From: Streptomyces sp. MMBL 11-1
Lineage (GTDB): Bacteria > Actinomycetota > Actinomycetes > Streptomycetales > Streptomycetaceae
Reading direction: 5' to 3'
Length of the DNA: 64,000 nucleotides
Assembly (NCBI RefSeq): GCF_028622875.1
Contig: NZ_CP117709.1
Span: forward strand, 7,939,001-8,003,000
A model generated the notes under the pieces. It was not told the origin of the DNA, made no database searches, and saw only the letters and a program-made list of their open reading frames with translations. The position numbers were made by a program, and so were the translations under genes. Shown piece after piece: positions 1-8,026 of this stretch; the first letter of the stretch is position 1, and every line of letters starts with the position of its first letter.

Positions 1-7
1 GACGACC

Positions 8-589
8 ATGCTGGATTCCAGATGGCTCAGAGCAGTCGGTGTCGCCGCGGCGATCACCCTGGCCACGGGTACGGCGGCGCAGGCCGCCCCCGCGCCGGAC
101 CCGGTGACGGCGCAGGGCGCGTCGGCGGTGGTGACGCTCCGGTACGACGACAGCCGGGCCGGCGGCTGGGAGGCGGCGATCGCGGCAGGGGTCGCCTCGT
201 GGAACTCCAACGTCGACAACGTCAAGCTGGTCGAGGCCGCACCCGGCACGCGTGCCGAGATACAGATCGTGGCCACCAGCGGCTGGCCGCAGGCCACCCT
301 CGGCCCGGTCCGGCCCGGCGGCCTGGCCAGGGTGGAGCTGGGCAGCCAGGCGGTCGCCCAGGGCCACGACAAGACCCGTATCGCCGCTCACGAACTCGGC
401 CACAGCCTGGGGCTGCCGGACACCAAGCCAGGGCCCTGCTCCCAGCTGATGTCGGGATCCAGCGCGGGAATCAGCTGCAAGAACGCCCTGCCGAACGCGG
501 CCGAGCAGTACCGCGTCGAGTACGCCTACGCGGGCGGCCTCGCCGCGCGCGTGCCTGCTGACGGGCGTGTCCTGGTGGACGCCTCGTAA
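8..589 (+). CDS. snpA: Snapalysin (M7 small secreted zinc metalloprotease)
   Basis: This encodes a 193-residue secreted neutral protease of the snapalysin family, which hydrolyses milk proteins with a preference for aromatic P1' residues. A signal peptide spans about residues 1-26 and ends AQA. The zinc site is the M7 signature HELGHSLGLPD at residues 128-138, with His128, His132 and Asp138 as ligands and Glu129 as catalytic base. Cys144 and Cys157 are placed to form the family disulfide. The ATG lies only eight bases from the window edge, so a ribosome site and any divergent LysR-type activator, usual for snapalysin genes, cannot be seen. A start further upstream is possible, but the signal peptide fits this one. 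Confidence 0.93.
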   Translation: MLDSRWLRAVGVAAAITLATGTAAQAAPAPDPVTAQGASAVVTLRYDDSRAGGWEAAIAAGVASWNSNVDNVKLVEAAPGTRAEIQIVATSGWPQATLGPVRPGGLARVELGSQAVAQGHDKTRIAAHELGHSLGLPDTKPGPCSQLMSGSSAGISCKNALPNAAEQYRVEYAYAGGLAARVPADGRVLVDAS

Positions 590-645
590 CCGGTCGTACG
601 AGGACACGCGAGGTGTCGGCCCCGTCCTGAACCGGCGCCCGGTCA

Positions 646-694
646 CCCCCGTTCCCGGGTTCCGGCACCCGCCGCCGGAACCCGGGAACGGGGG
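646..694. terminator. Strong bidirectional hairpin terminator
   Basis: A perfect 20-bp inverted repeat (arms 646-665 and 675-694, loop of nine bases) sits between the convergent snapalysin and SGNH hydrolase genes. The stem is GC-rich. No long T-run follows, as is usual in Streptomyces. It should end transcription from both sides. Confidence 0.85.
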
Positions 695-696
695 AT

Positions 697-1881
697 TCAC
701 CGGTCCTGCGGGGCGAACGGTCCGCCGTGGCCGAACGCGAGGCGGGCGAAGCGTTCGGCGATGCGCCGGTGGGCGGCGGGATCCGGGTGCAGGTCGTCGG
801 GGAGCGGGAGTTCGGCGTGGTCGCTCTCGCCGTAGAGGTCGAGGCCGTCGAGGTAGTGCAGATGAGGGTCGGCGGCGGCGCGCTGCGCGACGATCCGGGC
901 CAGCTCGTCCCGGATGATGGTGAGGGTCAGCTTCCCGGCGGTGCTCTCCGCGGGGTCGCCGATGGCCACGAACCGCAGCCGCCCCTCGCTCATCGCGCTG
1001 GTGTCCGGGGCGCTGGGGCCCGGAGTTGTCTCGTGGATGGGACAGCAGATCGGCGAGACCACCAGCAGCGGTGCGGTGGGGTGGCCTTCGCGGATCGTGT
1101 CGAGGAAGCCGTGGACGGCCGGGCCGAACGCGCGCAGCCGCATCAGGTCGGCGTTGACGAGGTTGATGCCGAGCTTGACGCTGATCAGGTCGGCGGGAGT
1201 GTCGCGCATGGCGCGGGCGGTGAAGGGGTCGAGCAGGGCGCTGCCGCTGAATCCCAGGTTGATCAGCTCGGCCTCGCCGAGGTTCGCGGCCAGGGCGGGC
1301 CAGGTGCCGGTCGGGGTGGCGGCGTTGGATCCGTGGCTGATGGAACTGCCGTGGTGCAGCCAGACCGGCCGGCCGGTCGGCGCGGGGCTCCGGACCGGCG
1401 CGTCGGTGCGCAGGGCGACCAGCTGGGCGGTCTCGTCGTGCGGAAGCCAGATCTCGACGTCCTTCTCGTCGTCCGGCAGACCGGTGAACCGGAGCGTTTC
1501 CACGGGGCCGGGCCGGGTCCGCGAGGCCATCGAGGCCAGATCGATGGTGATCGTGTCGCCGTCGGGGGCACTGGCCCGGGCCGCGGGGCGGCCGTCCACG
1601 AGGAGCTCGTACACGCCGTCGGGGCGCGGCGGCGCTCCGGGGTAGACGCGCTTGGTGGCCACCACGTCCAGCTCGACGACGGTGGCCCGGGTGCGGAACG
1701 CCAGCCGGACCCCGGAGGGCTGCGATTCGGCCATGGCCAGCTGGTCGTCGGGAATCTGCCGTCGTGCCGTCGCGGGCAGCCGGTGCGGCAGCACGCCGCG
1801 CTCGGTCCGTTCCAGGTCGAGCGCGCCCCGCAGGATGTCGGTGCTGATGGGGGTCGTCGTCCAGACGTGCCGGGTGGTCAT
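697..1881 (-). CDS. SGNH/GDSL-family hydrolase, probable esterase or lipase
   Basis: This is a 394-residue two-domain protein. The N-terminal half looks like a beta-sandwich; the C-terminal half is an SGNH hydrolase. The catalytic blocks are HHGSSISHG near residue 178 (nucleophile Ser), GFSGSA (Gly), KLGIN (Asn) and DDLHPD near the end (Asp and His). No signal peptide is evident, so the enzyme is probably cytoplasmic. It lies 71 bases downstream of a TetR regulator on the same strand and is likely co-transcribed with it and controlled by it. The substrate cannot be deduced. The call of a hydrolase of carboxylic esters is family knowledge. Confidence 0.85.
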   Translation of the reverse strand: MTTRHVWTTTPISTDILRGALDLERTERGVLPHRLPATARRQIPDDQLAMAESQPSGVRLAFRTRATVVELDVVATKRVYPGAPPRPDGVYELLVDGRPAARASAPDGDTITIDLASMASRTRPGPVETLRFTGLPDDEKDVEIWLPHDETAQLVALRTDAPVRSPAPTGRPVWLHHGSSISHGSNAATPTGTWPALAANLGEAELINLGFSGSALLDPFTARAMRDTPADLISVKLGINLVNADLMRLRAFGPAVHGFLDTIREGHPTAPLLVVSPICCPIHETTPGPSAPDTSAMSEGRLRFVAIGDPAESTAGKLTLTIIRDELARIVAQRAAADPHLHYLDGLDLYGESDHAELPLPDDLHPDPAAHRRIAERFARLAFGHGGPFAPQDR

Positions 1882-1903
1882 GTTCTCGGCCTCTTCGTTC
1901 GTC

Positions 1904-1957
1904 GAGGGGCGGCGGGCAGGTCAGGTTCGTGCGTTGAGGGGCGGCGGGCAGGTCAGG
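1904..1957. repeat. 22-bp perfect direct repeat at the 3' end of the TetR gene
   Basis: Two identical 22-base copies occupy 1904-1925 and 1936-1957, with a 32-base period. The second copy contains the stop codon of the TetR gene (1953-1955); the first lies in the gap before the SGNH hydrolase gene. This is a local duplication of the tetR 3' end, or a pair of sites in the leader of the hydrolase gene. Confidence 0.8.
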
Positions 1958-2525
1958 AAGGGGCGGGCCAGTTGCGCAGCAGGGAGTCGAGCGCGTCGAG
2001 GATCTCCGTCCAGCTCTCCTGGGAGTCGGGGGAGCTGTGGCGGAAGCCGCCGGCCGTCTCCAGCCCCACGTAGCCATGGAAGACGCTGCCCAGGAGCCGC
2101 ACCGCGTGTGTCTGCTGGAGTTCGGTCAGGTCGTAGCCGCGCAGGATCGCCCGCATCATCCGGGAGTGCCGGACGCCGGCGCTCATGGCCGCCGTTTCCG
2201 AGTCGAGCCGGAACCCGGCCGCGGCGAAGCGTCCCGGATGCTGGAGGGCGTAGTCGCGGTAGGCGTTGGCGAAGGCGCCGAGCGCGTCCCGGCCCGCCCG
2301 CCCCGCGAGCGCCGCCGACGCTTGGTCGGCGAGTTCCTCCAGGGCCAGCAGGGCGATCTTCGTCCTGAGGTCGTGGGCGTTCTTGACGTGTGAATACAGG
2401 CTCGCGGTCCTGATGCCCAGCTTCCGGGCGAGCTCCGACGGGGTCACCTGCTCGAAGCCGATCTCGTCCGCCAGCTCGGCCCCCGCCCGTACGACGCGCT
2501 CCGCGGCCGGTCCTGCTCGTGCCAT
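1953..2525 (-). CDS. TetR/AcrR-family transcriptional repressor
   Basis: The 190-residue protein has an N-terminal helix-turn-helix at about residues 20-65, with the recognition segment IRTASLYSHVKN typical of TetR. The alpha-helical C-terminal ligand domain resembles the TetR_C_33/WHG group. The ATG at 2525 lies next to a palindrome that also covers the upstream end of the divergent EF-G-binding gene. The simplest reading is a self-regulated repressor that also controls the SGNH hydrolase and the divergent gene. The inducer is unknown. Confidence 0.92.
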   Translation of the reverse strand: MARAGPAAERVVRAGAELADEIGFEQVTPSELARKLGIRTASLYSHVKNAHDLRTKIALLALEELADQASAALAGRAGRDALGAFANAYRDYALQHPGRFAAAGFRLDSETAAMSAGVRHSRMMRAILRGYDLTELQQTHAVRLLGSVFHGYVGLETAGGFRHSSPDSQESWTEILDALDSLLRNWPAPS

Positions 2526-2540
2526 GCGACCCTCCGAACG

Positions 2541-2593
2541 CTTACCTACGGTTACCTAATCAAATATACGTTTGCCTAATGAGATTAGGCAAA
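2541..2593. promoter_or_regulatory. Probable TetR operator between divergent genes
   Basis: The segment TTTGCCTAAT (2571-2580), a 3-base spacer and ATTAGGCAAA (2584-2593) form a perfect 10-bp inverted repeat. Two half-site-like copies (TTACCTA at 2542 and TTACCTAAT at 2552) precede it. The block is AT-rich compared with its surroundings and sits between the TetR start (2525) and the divergent gene start (2608). That is the expected place for an autoregulatory operator. Confidence 0.75.
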
Positions 2594-2607
2594 TTAGCGT
2601 GAGCCGC

Positions 2608-3099
2608 ATGAAGTCCCTGACCGAGCAAGAGATCCGTACCTCCTTCGTGAACTGCACCAAGGGCGAGGCCAAGCGCCTGTCCGTCCCCCGCGACCTCGCC
2701 GACCGGCCCTGGGACGACCTGGACTTCCTGGGCTGGCGCGACCCTCAGGCCCCCGACCGGGCCTACCTGGTGCTCGACCCGGGCGACGGCCCCGTCGGCC
2801 TCCAACTGCGCTCGTCGGACGCCGGGTCCTGGCAGACCCGCCGCAGCATGTGTTCGATCTGTGTGACCGTCCACACCGGAGGCGTCTCCCTCCTGGTCGC
2901 CCCCAAGTCCGGGAAAGCGGGCCAGCAGGGCAACTCGGTCGGCGCCTACATGTGCAGCGACCTCGCCTGCTCGCTCTACGTACGCGGGAAGAAGGACGCG
3001 GGTGTCGGGGCGCGGCTCCGGGAGTCGCTCACCCTGGAGGAACAGATCGAGCGAACGGTGGCGAACCTCGTGGCGTTCATCGCCAAGGTGACGGCGTGA
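2608..3099 (+). CDS. FBP-domain protein, FusB-type EF-G-binding protein
   Basis: The 163-residue product matches the FBP family (FusB/FusC), which binds elongation factor G and frees it from stalled ribosomes; some members give fusidic acid tolerance. A helical N-terminal part is followed by a treble-clef zinc finger with the pairs CSIC and CSDLAC. The frame stays open upstream to a TTG at 2572 and a GTG at 2599. The TTG would lie inside the palindromic operator, so the ATG at 2608 is preferred. The gene is divergent from the TetR regulator and probably repressed by it. A resistance role here is inference; chromosomal actinobacterial homologues are usually uncharacterised. Confidence 0.8.
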   Translation: MKSLTEQEIRTSFVNCTKGEAKRLSVPRDLADRPWDDLDFLGWRDPQAPDRAYLVLDPGDGPVGLQLRSSDAGSWQTRRSMCSICVTVHTGGVSLLVAPKSGKAGQQGNSVGAYMCSDLACSLYVRGKKDAGVGARLRESLTLEEQIERTVANLVAFIAKVTA

Positions 3100-3442
3100 C
3101 CCGACGGGTCCGCGGGGGCGCCGCCGCGCGGCACGGGAGACGCGGGCGCGCCTCCGCCGGCCGTGGGCGGCGCGGTTCGACGGCATGGTTCCGGACGCCG
3201 AGGTGAACGGTTCCGGCCGTGGCGGGGGCGATGTCCGCTCCGACGCCGCTCCACCGCACCCGCTGGACCTGAGCGGACGCGAAACCGTTCGACCATGTGC
3301 GAACGACATCGGCCAGATCCGCGGTCCCGCGATGTGGCCGGTCCGGGCGTCGACCCGATAGGTGCCTGGGGCATCCAATTGGGGGAGGTGCGGAGCGACC
3401 CGCTCCGCACCGATCACCGAGCACTGCGAGGCGACCGCTCCC
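3100..3442 (+). other. 343-bp gap upstream of the P450 gene
   Basis: No convincing gene was found. The stretch is GC-rich and should hold the 3' end of the FBP transcript and the promoter of the P450-ferredoxin pair, but no clear -10/-35 pair stands out. The P450 frame stays open upstream to 3362 without family-like residues. Confidence 0.4.
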
Positions 3443-4693
3443 ATGACGGAATCCACGACGGAACCGGCCCGCCAGGACCCCGCTCTCACCGGCCCTTCCA
3501 CCGCACCGACCTCCGCGACACCGTTCCCGCAGGACCGCGAGTGCCCCTACCACCCGCCCACCGGGTACGAGCCGCTGCGCGCGGACCGGCCCCTGAGCCG
3601 GGTCACCCTCTTCGACGGACGCCCGGTCTGGGCGGTCACCGGCCACGCCCTGGCCCGCCGGCTGCTGGCGGATCCGCGGCTGTCCACCGACCGCACCCAC
3701 CCCGCGTTTCCCGTTCCGGCCGAGCGGTTCGCGAACGTGCAGCGGCGGCGTGTGGCTCTGGTCGGCGTCGACGACCCCGAGCACAACGTCCAGCGCAGGA
3801 TGCTCATCCCGAGCTTCTCCGTGAAGCGGATCGCCGCGCTGCGCCCCCGCATCCAGGAGACGGTGGACCGACTGCTGGACGCGATGGAGCGGCAGGGGCC
3901 GCCGTCCGAACTGGTCGCCGATTTCGCGTTGCCGGTGCCGTCGATGGTGATCTGCGCGCTCCTCGGTGTTCCGTACGCCGACCACGAGTTCTTCGAGGGC
4001 TGTTCGCGGCGGCTCCTGCAGGGTCCGGGCGCGGCCGATGTGGACCGGGCCCGGATCGAGCTGGAGGACTATCTGGGCGCCCTGATCGACCGCAAGCGGG
4101 TGGAGCCGGGGGAGGGGCTCCTGGACGAGCTGATCCACCGGGACCACCCCCAGGGGCCCGTCGACCGAGAGGACCTCGTCTCGTTCGCCGTGATCCTGCT
4201 CGTCGCGGGGCACGAGACGACGGCGAACATGATCTCGCTCGGTACGTTCACACTGCTGAGGCACCCGGGGCAACTGGAGGCACTGCGGTCCGGAAAGACG
4301 ACGACGGCCACGGTGGTCGAGGAGCTGTTGCGGTTCCTGTCCATCGCCGACGGTATTCAGCGGCTGGCGACCGAGGACATCGAGGTGGCCGGGACGACGA
4401 TCCGCGAGGGCGAGGGCGTGATCTTCTCGACCTCGCTCATCAACCGCGACAGCGCGGTGTTCGAGCATCCGGAGACGCTCGACTGGGACCGGTCCGCCCG
4501 CCACCATCTCGCCTTCGGCTTCGGCGTCCACCAGTGCCTGGGCCAGAATCTGGCCCGCACCGAGCTCGACATCGCCCTGCGCACGCTCTTCGAGCGGCTG
4601 CCGGCACTCAGGCTCGCCGTGCCCGCGCACGAGATCCAGCACAAACCCGGGGACACGATCCAGGGTCTGCTGGAACTGCCCGTGGCCTGGTGA
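3443..4693 (+). CDS. Cytochrome P450, CYP105-like
   Basis: This is a 416-residue soluble class I P450. The I-helix oxygen-activation motif AGHETT lies near residue 254, the K-helix ExxR is EELLR, and the heme-ligand block FGFGVHQCLG puts the cysteine near residue 363. The sequence style (ECPYHPPTGYEPL at the N-terminus, VAGHETTANM) is that of CYP105 enzymes, which hydroxylate diverse small molecules and xenobiotics. The ATG at 3443 gives the usual CYP105 N-terminus; upstream in-frame codons look non-coding. A [3Fe-4S] ferredoxin gene follows immediately and is the probable electron donor. No biosynthetic cluster surrounds the pair, so the substrate is open. Confidence 0.93.
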   Translation: MTESTTEPARQDPALTGPSTAPTSATPFPQDRECPYHPPTGYEPLRADRPLSRVTLFDGRPVWAVTGHALARRLLADPRLSTDRTHPAFPVPAERFANVQRRRVALVGVDDPEHNVQRRMLIPSFSVKRIAALRPRIQETVDRLLDAMERQGPPSELVADFALPVPSMVICALLGVPYADHEFFEGCSRRLLQGPGAADVDRARIELEDYLGALIDRKRVEPGEGLLDELIHRDHPQGPVDREDLVSFAVILLVAGHETTANMISLGTFTLLRHPGQLEALRSGKTTTATVVEELLRFLSIADGIQRLATEDIEVAGTTIREGEGVIFSTSLINRDSAVFEHPETLDWDRSARHHLAFGFGVHQCLGQNLARTELDIALRTLFERLPALRLAVPAHEIQHKPGDTIQGLLELPVAW

Positions 4694-4698
4694 GCGGC

Positions 4699-4896
4699 AT
4701 GGGCGTCCAGGTCGACAAGGAACGCTGCGTGGGGGCCGGCATGTGCGCGCTGACCGCGCCGGACGTGTTCACGCAGGACGAGGACGGGTTCAGCGAGATG
4801 CTTCCCGGCCGCCCGGCGGGGCCGGGGGACCACCCGCTGGTACGGGAGGCCGTACGGGCCTGCCCGGTCGGGGCGGTGTCCCTGACCGACGACTGA
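4699..4896 (+). CDS. [3Fe-4S] ferredoxin partner of the P450
   Basis: The 65-residue ferredoxin has the pattern CVGAGMC (Cys10, Cys16) plus a distal CPVGA cysteine. These three ligands are typical of the [3Fe-4S] ferredoxins paired with actinobacterial P450s. The ATG lies six bases after the P450 stop. A GTG at 4690 overlapping the P450 stop (GTGA) is an alternative start that would add three residues and give translational coupling. It should pass electrons from a ferredoxin reductase encoded elsewhere to the P450. Confidence 0.92.
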   Translation: MGVQVDKERCVGAGMCALTAPDVFTQDEDGFSEMLPGRPAGPGDHPLVREAVRACPVGAVSLTDD

Positions 4897-4899
4897 CAA

Positions 4900-4947
4900 G
4901 CGGGTGCCCGGCGGGAGGACGTACCATCACGCCCGCCGGGCACCCGC
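4900..4947. terminator. Hairpin terminator after the P450-ferredoxin pair
   Basis: A perfect 16-bp inverted repeat has arms at 4900-4915 and 4932-4947. It begins four bases after the ferredoxin stop and lies between convergent genes, so it probably acts in both directions. Confidence 0.85.
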
Positions 4948-4973
4948 CCGCTACGAGAAGAGCACCGGCCGGC

Positions 4974-5525
4974 TCAGAGGCCGAACTCCTGCGGCGACAC
5001 CCCGAGCGCCATGCACGCTTCCCGCAGCACCTGCGCCTCGGCCGGGGCGATGTACCCGTCAGCGCCGGCGATCACGAAGCCGGTCTGGACGACCGCCTTG
5101 GCCTCCACGGGCTTCTTCGCGGCCTTGGCGATCTCCTGCATGGCCTCGGTCTTGCCCTGCTGGAAGTTGAACATCATCTGATCGACATGCTTGTTGAACC
5201 TCTGCCGCAACTGCTCGGGAGGGAAGTTCTGCAGGACGTCGTTCTGCAGGATCAGCGTCTCCACGTGGTGCCGCTCGGCGGGGTCGACAGACCCGTCGGC
5301 GGCCGCGACCAGAGCGCACATCGCCATACTGGCGTCCCGGTACGCCCCGCTCTTGAGCTCCGTCTTCAGGGAGCCGAGCTGCGACTTGAGCAGCCCCACC
5401 AGCTTCTCCTTCGAGCCGCCCGCGGCTCCGGTACCCGCCGGTCGCTGGCCGGCGGGGCCCCTCGTACCCTGCGACTGCTGCTGCAGCCCCTTGGCCTGAT
5501 CCTTGATGCGGTCCCACATGGCCAT
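4974..5525 (-). CDS. TerB-family tellurite-resistance-like protein
   Basis: The 183-residue product has a helical TerB domain at about residues 60-180. Two acidic loops, AAADGSVDPAE and AGADGYIAPAE, are the metal-binding EF-hand-like signature of TerB proteins. An N-terminal amphipathic, Gln/Gly-rich stretch (about residues 1-50) precedes it. The start MAMWDRIKDQ is chosen because the longer open frame to 5615 reads as low-complexity Arg-rich sequence. In Streptomyces such proteins occur singly and their role is unclear; none of the other ter genes is nearby. It is convergent with the ferredoxin gene. Confidence 0.85.
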   Translation of the reverse strand: MAMWDRIKDQAKGLQQQSQGTRGPAGQRPAGTGAAGGSKEKLVGLLKSQLGSLKTELKSGAYRDASMAMCALVAAADGSVDPAERHHVETLILQNDVLQNFPPEQLRQRFNKHVDQMMFNFQQGKTEAMQEIAKAAKKPVEAKAVVQTGFVIAGADGYIAPAEAQVLREACMALGVSPQEFGL

Positions 5526-5672
5526 GCGTGCCACCTTGTCGATCGGATCGATGGGCCGCGCAACGCGCGCGGCCTCCTGCAACCATTCTTCGCGGACCGC
5601 CCGTCGGCGGCCCACGCCCGGTGACCGGTGAGCCTCCCGAAGCCGGCTGCTCCGAAAGGCTCGTCGAACCGA

Positions 5673-6329
5673 TCACGCGTGGTCCTTCTGCCGATCACCT
5701 CGACGGGAACGCAGCCTGCGACCGACCGCCACGGCCAGCGCTACGACCACCAGCACCAGAACGACCTTCGAGAGCACCCCGACGTAACGCTCCACGAGGT
5801 CCCACTGGTCACCCAGCAGATACCCGGCCATGATGAGGATGAAGTTCCAGATGAAGCTGCCCAGAGCGGTGAGCAGGACGAAGATCGGCAGTGGCATCCG
5901 CTCGACGCCGGCCGGGACGCTGATCAGGCTGCGAAAGATCGGAATCATCCGGCCGAAGAAGATGGCTTTCATGCCGTGCTTGACGAACCATTGTTCGGTC
6001 TTCTTCAGGTCGGACACCTTCACCAGCGGAAGCCGCTCCCACAGGGCGTACATACGGTCCCGGCCGAAGAGAGCGCCGATCTGGTAAAGGGCGACAGCGC
6101 CCACCACCGACCCCAGCGTCGTCCAGAACAGGGCGGAGAACAGGCTGAGCACTCCCTGCCCCGCGGCAAAACCCGTCAGCGGCAGAATGACTTCGCTCGG
6201 CAACGGCGGGAAGAGGTTTTCCAGGGCGATCGCCAGTCCGGCCCCGGGGCCGCCCATGGTTTCGACCAGGCCGGTCGCCCATCCTGCGATGCCGCCCGCC
6301 GGCTCCGAGGCGAGAGGGAAATACTGCAT
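5673..6329 (-). CDS. DedA-family (SNARE-associated/VTT domain) membrane protein
   Basis: This 218-residue integral membrane protein has the DedA/VTT domain. The re-entrant segment around ENLFPPLPSEVILPLTG and the motif FGRMIPIFRSLISVPAG contain the conserved Glu and Arg of the family. DedA proteins act in lipid carrier recycling (undecaprenyl phosphate or phospholipid flipping) and envelope homeostasis. The ATG at 6329 is preferred over the far end of the frame (6380) because a GGAG lies about 12 bases upstream and the residues before it look unlike the family. Confidence 0.9.
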   Translation of the reverse strand: MQYFPLASEPAGGIAGWATGLVETMGGPGAGLAIALENLFPPLPSEVILPLTGFAAGQGVLSLFSALFWTTLGSVVGAVALYQIGALFGRDRMYALWERLPLVKVSDLKKTEQWFVKHGMKAIFFGRMIPIFRSLISVPAGVERMPLPIFVLLTALGSFIWNFILIMAGYLLGDQWDLVERYVGVLSKVVLVLVVVALAVAVGRRLRSRRGDRQKDHA

Positions 6330-6686
6330 GTGTGTTCTGCTCCAGGACTGAGTCGGGGCCGAGGTCAGGGTGCTGACCACATCGGCGTCACATCTTTTGG
6401 GGCCAGAAACCCCACAGGCTTTGATCGGATACCGGGAGGGGAATCCGAGGGGCCATCGCGATCGCGTCGCGGAGGAAATCCGCGTGACGTGCGGATGGCG
6501 ACGTGAGGGCGCGTTATCCGCGAGCGGGAGGGATCAGGGCCTGAGCGCGGGGGACCGCTCACCGAACGGGTCGGGTGGGGAGCAGTTCACCGAGTCGAGT
6601 GCCGAGCCGCTGACTGCGGCAGGGATGCTGACCGCGTCAGGGGTGCGGGGTCCGGCGGACCGCGGCAGGGTGATCGGACGGACTGC
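6330..6686. other. 357-bp gap between DedA and a small secreted protein gene
   Basis: Frames are open here on the plus strand (6370-6774) but their translation matches nothing recognisable. The DedA promoter should lie near 6340-6420. No repeat or hairpin stood out. Confidence 0.4.
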
Positions 6687-7046
6687 TCAACAGCGAAGGA
6701 TCGGGACACGGGCAGGGCTTCGCGAGCCGGAGTGCGGAGCATGCCGCCGGGTGGCATCCGTCGCGCAGTCGTGAAGATCCGGCGATGACGAGGGAACGCC
6801 CGCCTGCGCGGGGGGCGGCGAGGACGTCGTGCTTCCCGCCTTGTGGCGGTGCTGGAGCGTGACGTCACCATCGAGGTCCTCCAGCGGAGCGCTCGGCCCG
6901 GATCCGTCGAATACGGACACGGCGTGAGAATGAGCTGCCGTCTCGAAGGCCTGCGAGGTCTGAGCCGAGGCGCCGAGAGCGAACGCGGAAATCATCAGCA
7001 GCACGGCGATTCCGGCGCAGAAGGCCAGCATCTCCCTGCTGCGCAT
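6687..7046 (-). CDS. Small secreted or membrane-anchored hypothetical protein
   Basis: The predicted product has 119 residues. It has a clear N-terminal signal or anchor helix (RSREMLAFCAGIAVLLMISA) ending around ASAQ, followed by a hydrophilic tail with scattered histidines (HSH, QHRH, LHDC) and Ser/Pro-rich sequence. A GGGAG ribosome site lies about nine bases before the ATG at 7046. It matches no family I recognise. The histidines hint at metal contact, but this is speculation. Conservation would decide whether the low-complexity C-terminal part is really translated. Confidence 0.55.
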   Translation of the reverse strand: MRSREMLAFCAGIAVLLMISAFALGASAQTSQAFETAAHSHAVSVFDGSGPSAPLEDLDGDVTLQHRHKAGSTTSSPPPAQAGVPSSSPDLHDCATDATRRHAPHSGSRSPARVPILRC

Positions 7047-7273
7047 TCCTACGCTCCCTGTCCGGTCGATTCGGCTCGTAGGTCGAAGTGTCAAAGCCGC
7101 TCGGCGAATTGCCGCCGCAGGAGTGCACTCTAACAGCCTGAACCGAGGCGAACCCGAGCCTCATTTCGCCGTACGGCTCACGCGCCGCGGCAGTTGTCGC
7201 GTCCACCGGGCACCGGCCGGGCGGCGGGGCCGCCGTCGTGCCGCAGAGGCCGCTCGCCCCCCGGAACGGCTGT

Positions 7274-7819
7274 CTAGACGCGTTCCAGGGCCTGGTGAGG
7301 GAGAGGCGGCAGCTCGATCCCGACGGTGTCGCCGGCGCGGACCGTCCCACCGGTACGGACCACGGCCATGATGCCCGACTTGAAGGTGAACTCGCCTGAC
7401 ACGGGGTCCAGGGCGAACATCTCGCCCAGCAGCCCGTGGCGGAAGTCGTTGATCTTCGCGCACGGATTGCGCAGCCCGGTCACCTCCAGCACCGCTTCCT
7501 CGCCGAGGCGCAGCAGGGTCCCGGTGGGAAGGCCGAGAAGATCGACTCCCGCGGTCGTGATGTTCTCGCCGAGCCGGCCCGCCGACACGTCGAAGCCCTT
7601 GAGTGCGAGCTCCTCGAAGAGTTCCTCGTGCATCAGGTGGACCTGGCGCAGGTTGGGCAGGTCCGGTTCGTACGTCATGCGGAACTGGTGGCGAATTGTC
7701 TTTCCCGCATGCACGTCACCCTCCACGCCGAGCCCGGCGAGCAGGGTGATGAACGGGTGGGTGGGTTTGCTGAACGCGTACCGCTCGTTGCGGCTCACCG
7801 CGGTGACCCGGCCGCCCAT
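7274..7819 (-). CDS. MOSC-domain protein
   Basis: The 181-residue MOSC (molybdenum cofactor sulfurase C-terminal) domain protein is of the stand-alone, YiiM-like kind. It shows the GDVHAGKTIRHQ segment and the family cysteine in GLRNPCAKIN. MOSC proteins bind Moco and carry out sulfur-transfer or N-hydroxylated-base reduction. The start at 7819 is set by an ideal GGAGG six bases upstream; the frame is open further upstream but reads as noise. It is divergent from the methyltransferase gene. Confidence 0.9.
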   Translation of the reverse strand: MGGRVTAVSRNERYAFSKPTHPFITLLAGLGVEGDVHAGKTIRHQFRMTYEPDLPNLRQVHLMHEELFEELALKGFDVSAGRLGENITTAGVDLLGLPTGTLLRLGEEAVLEVTGLRNPCAKINDFRHGLLGEMFALDPVSGEFTFKSGIMAVVRTGGTVRAGDTVGIELPPLPHQALERV

Positions 7820-8026
7820 CGTGTCCTCCGTGCGTCGTCGTCCGTGGGCGCCGATCCTACGGAGGTGTCCTAGGGCTCGGCGGGGGAGCCCGGACGTGAA
7901 CAGCACCGCGAGACGCCCCGAGGCCCGCAGCGACCGCTCGGGGCGGCCCGGAGCCACCCGGACCGGACTCCGTGTGACAGTTTCGTTTATGCTCCCGCTG
8001 GGGGCTGACCGGAAGGCAATCTGCAC

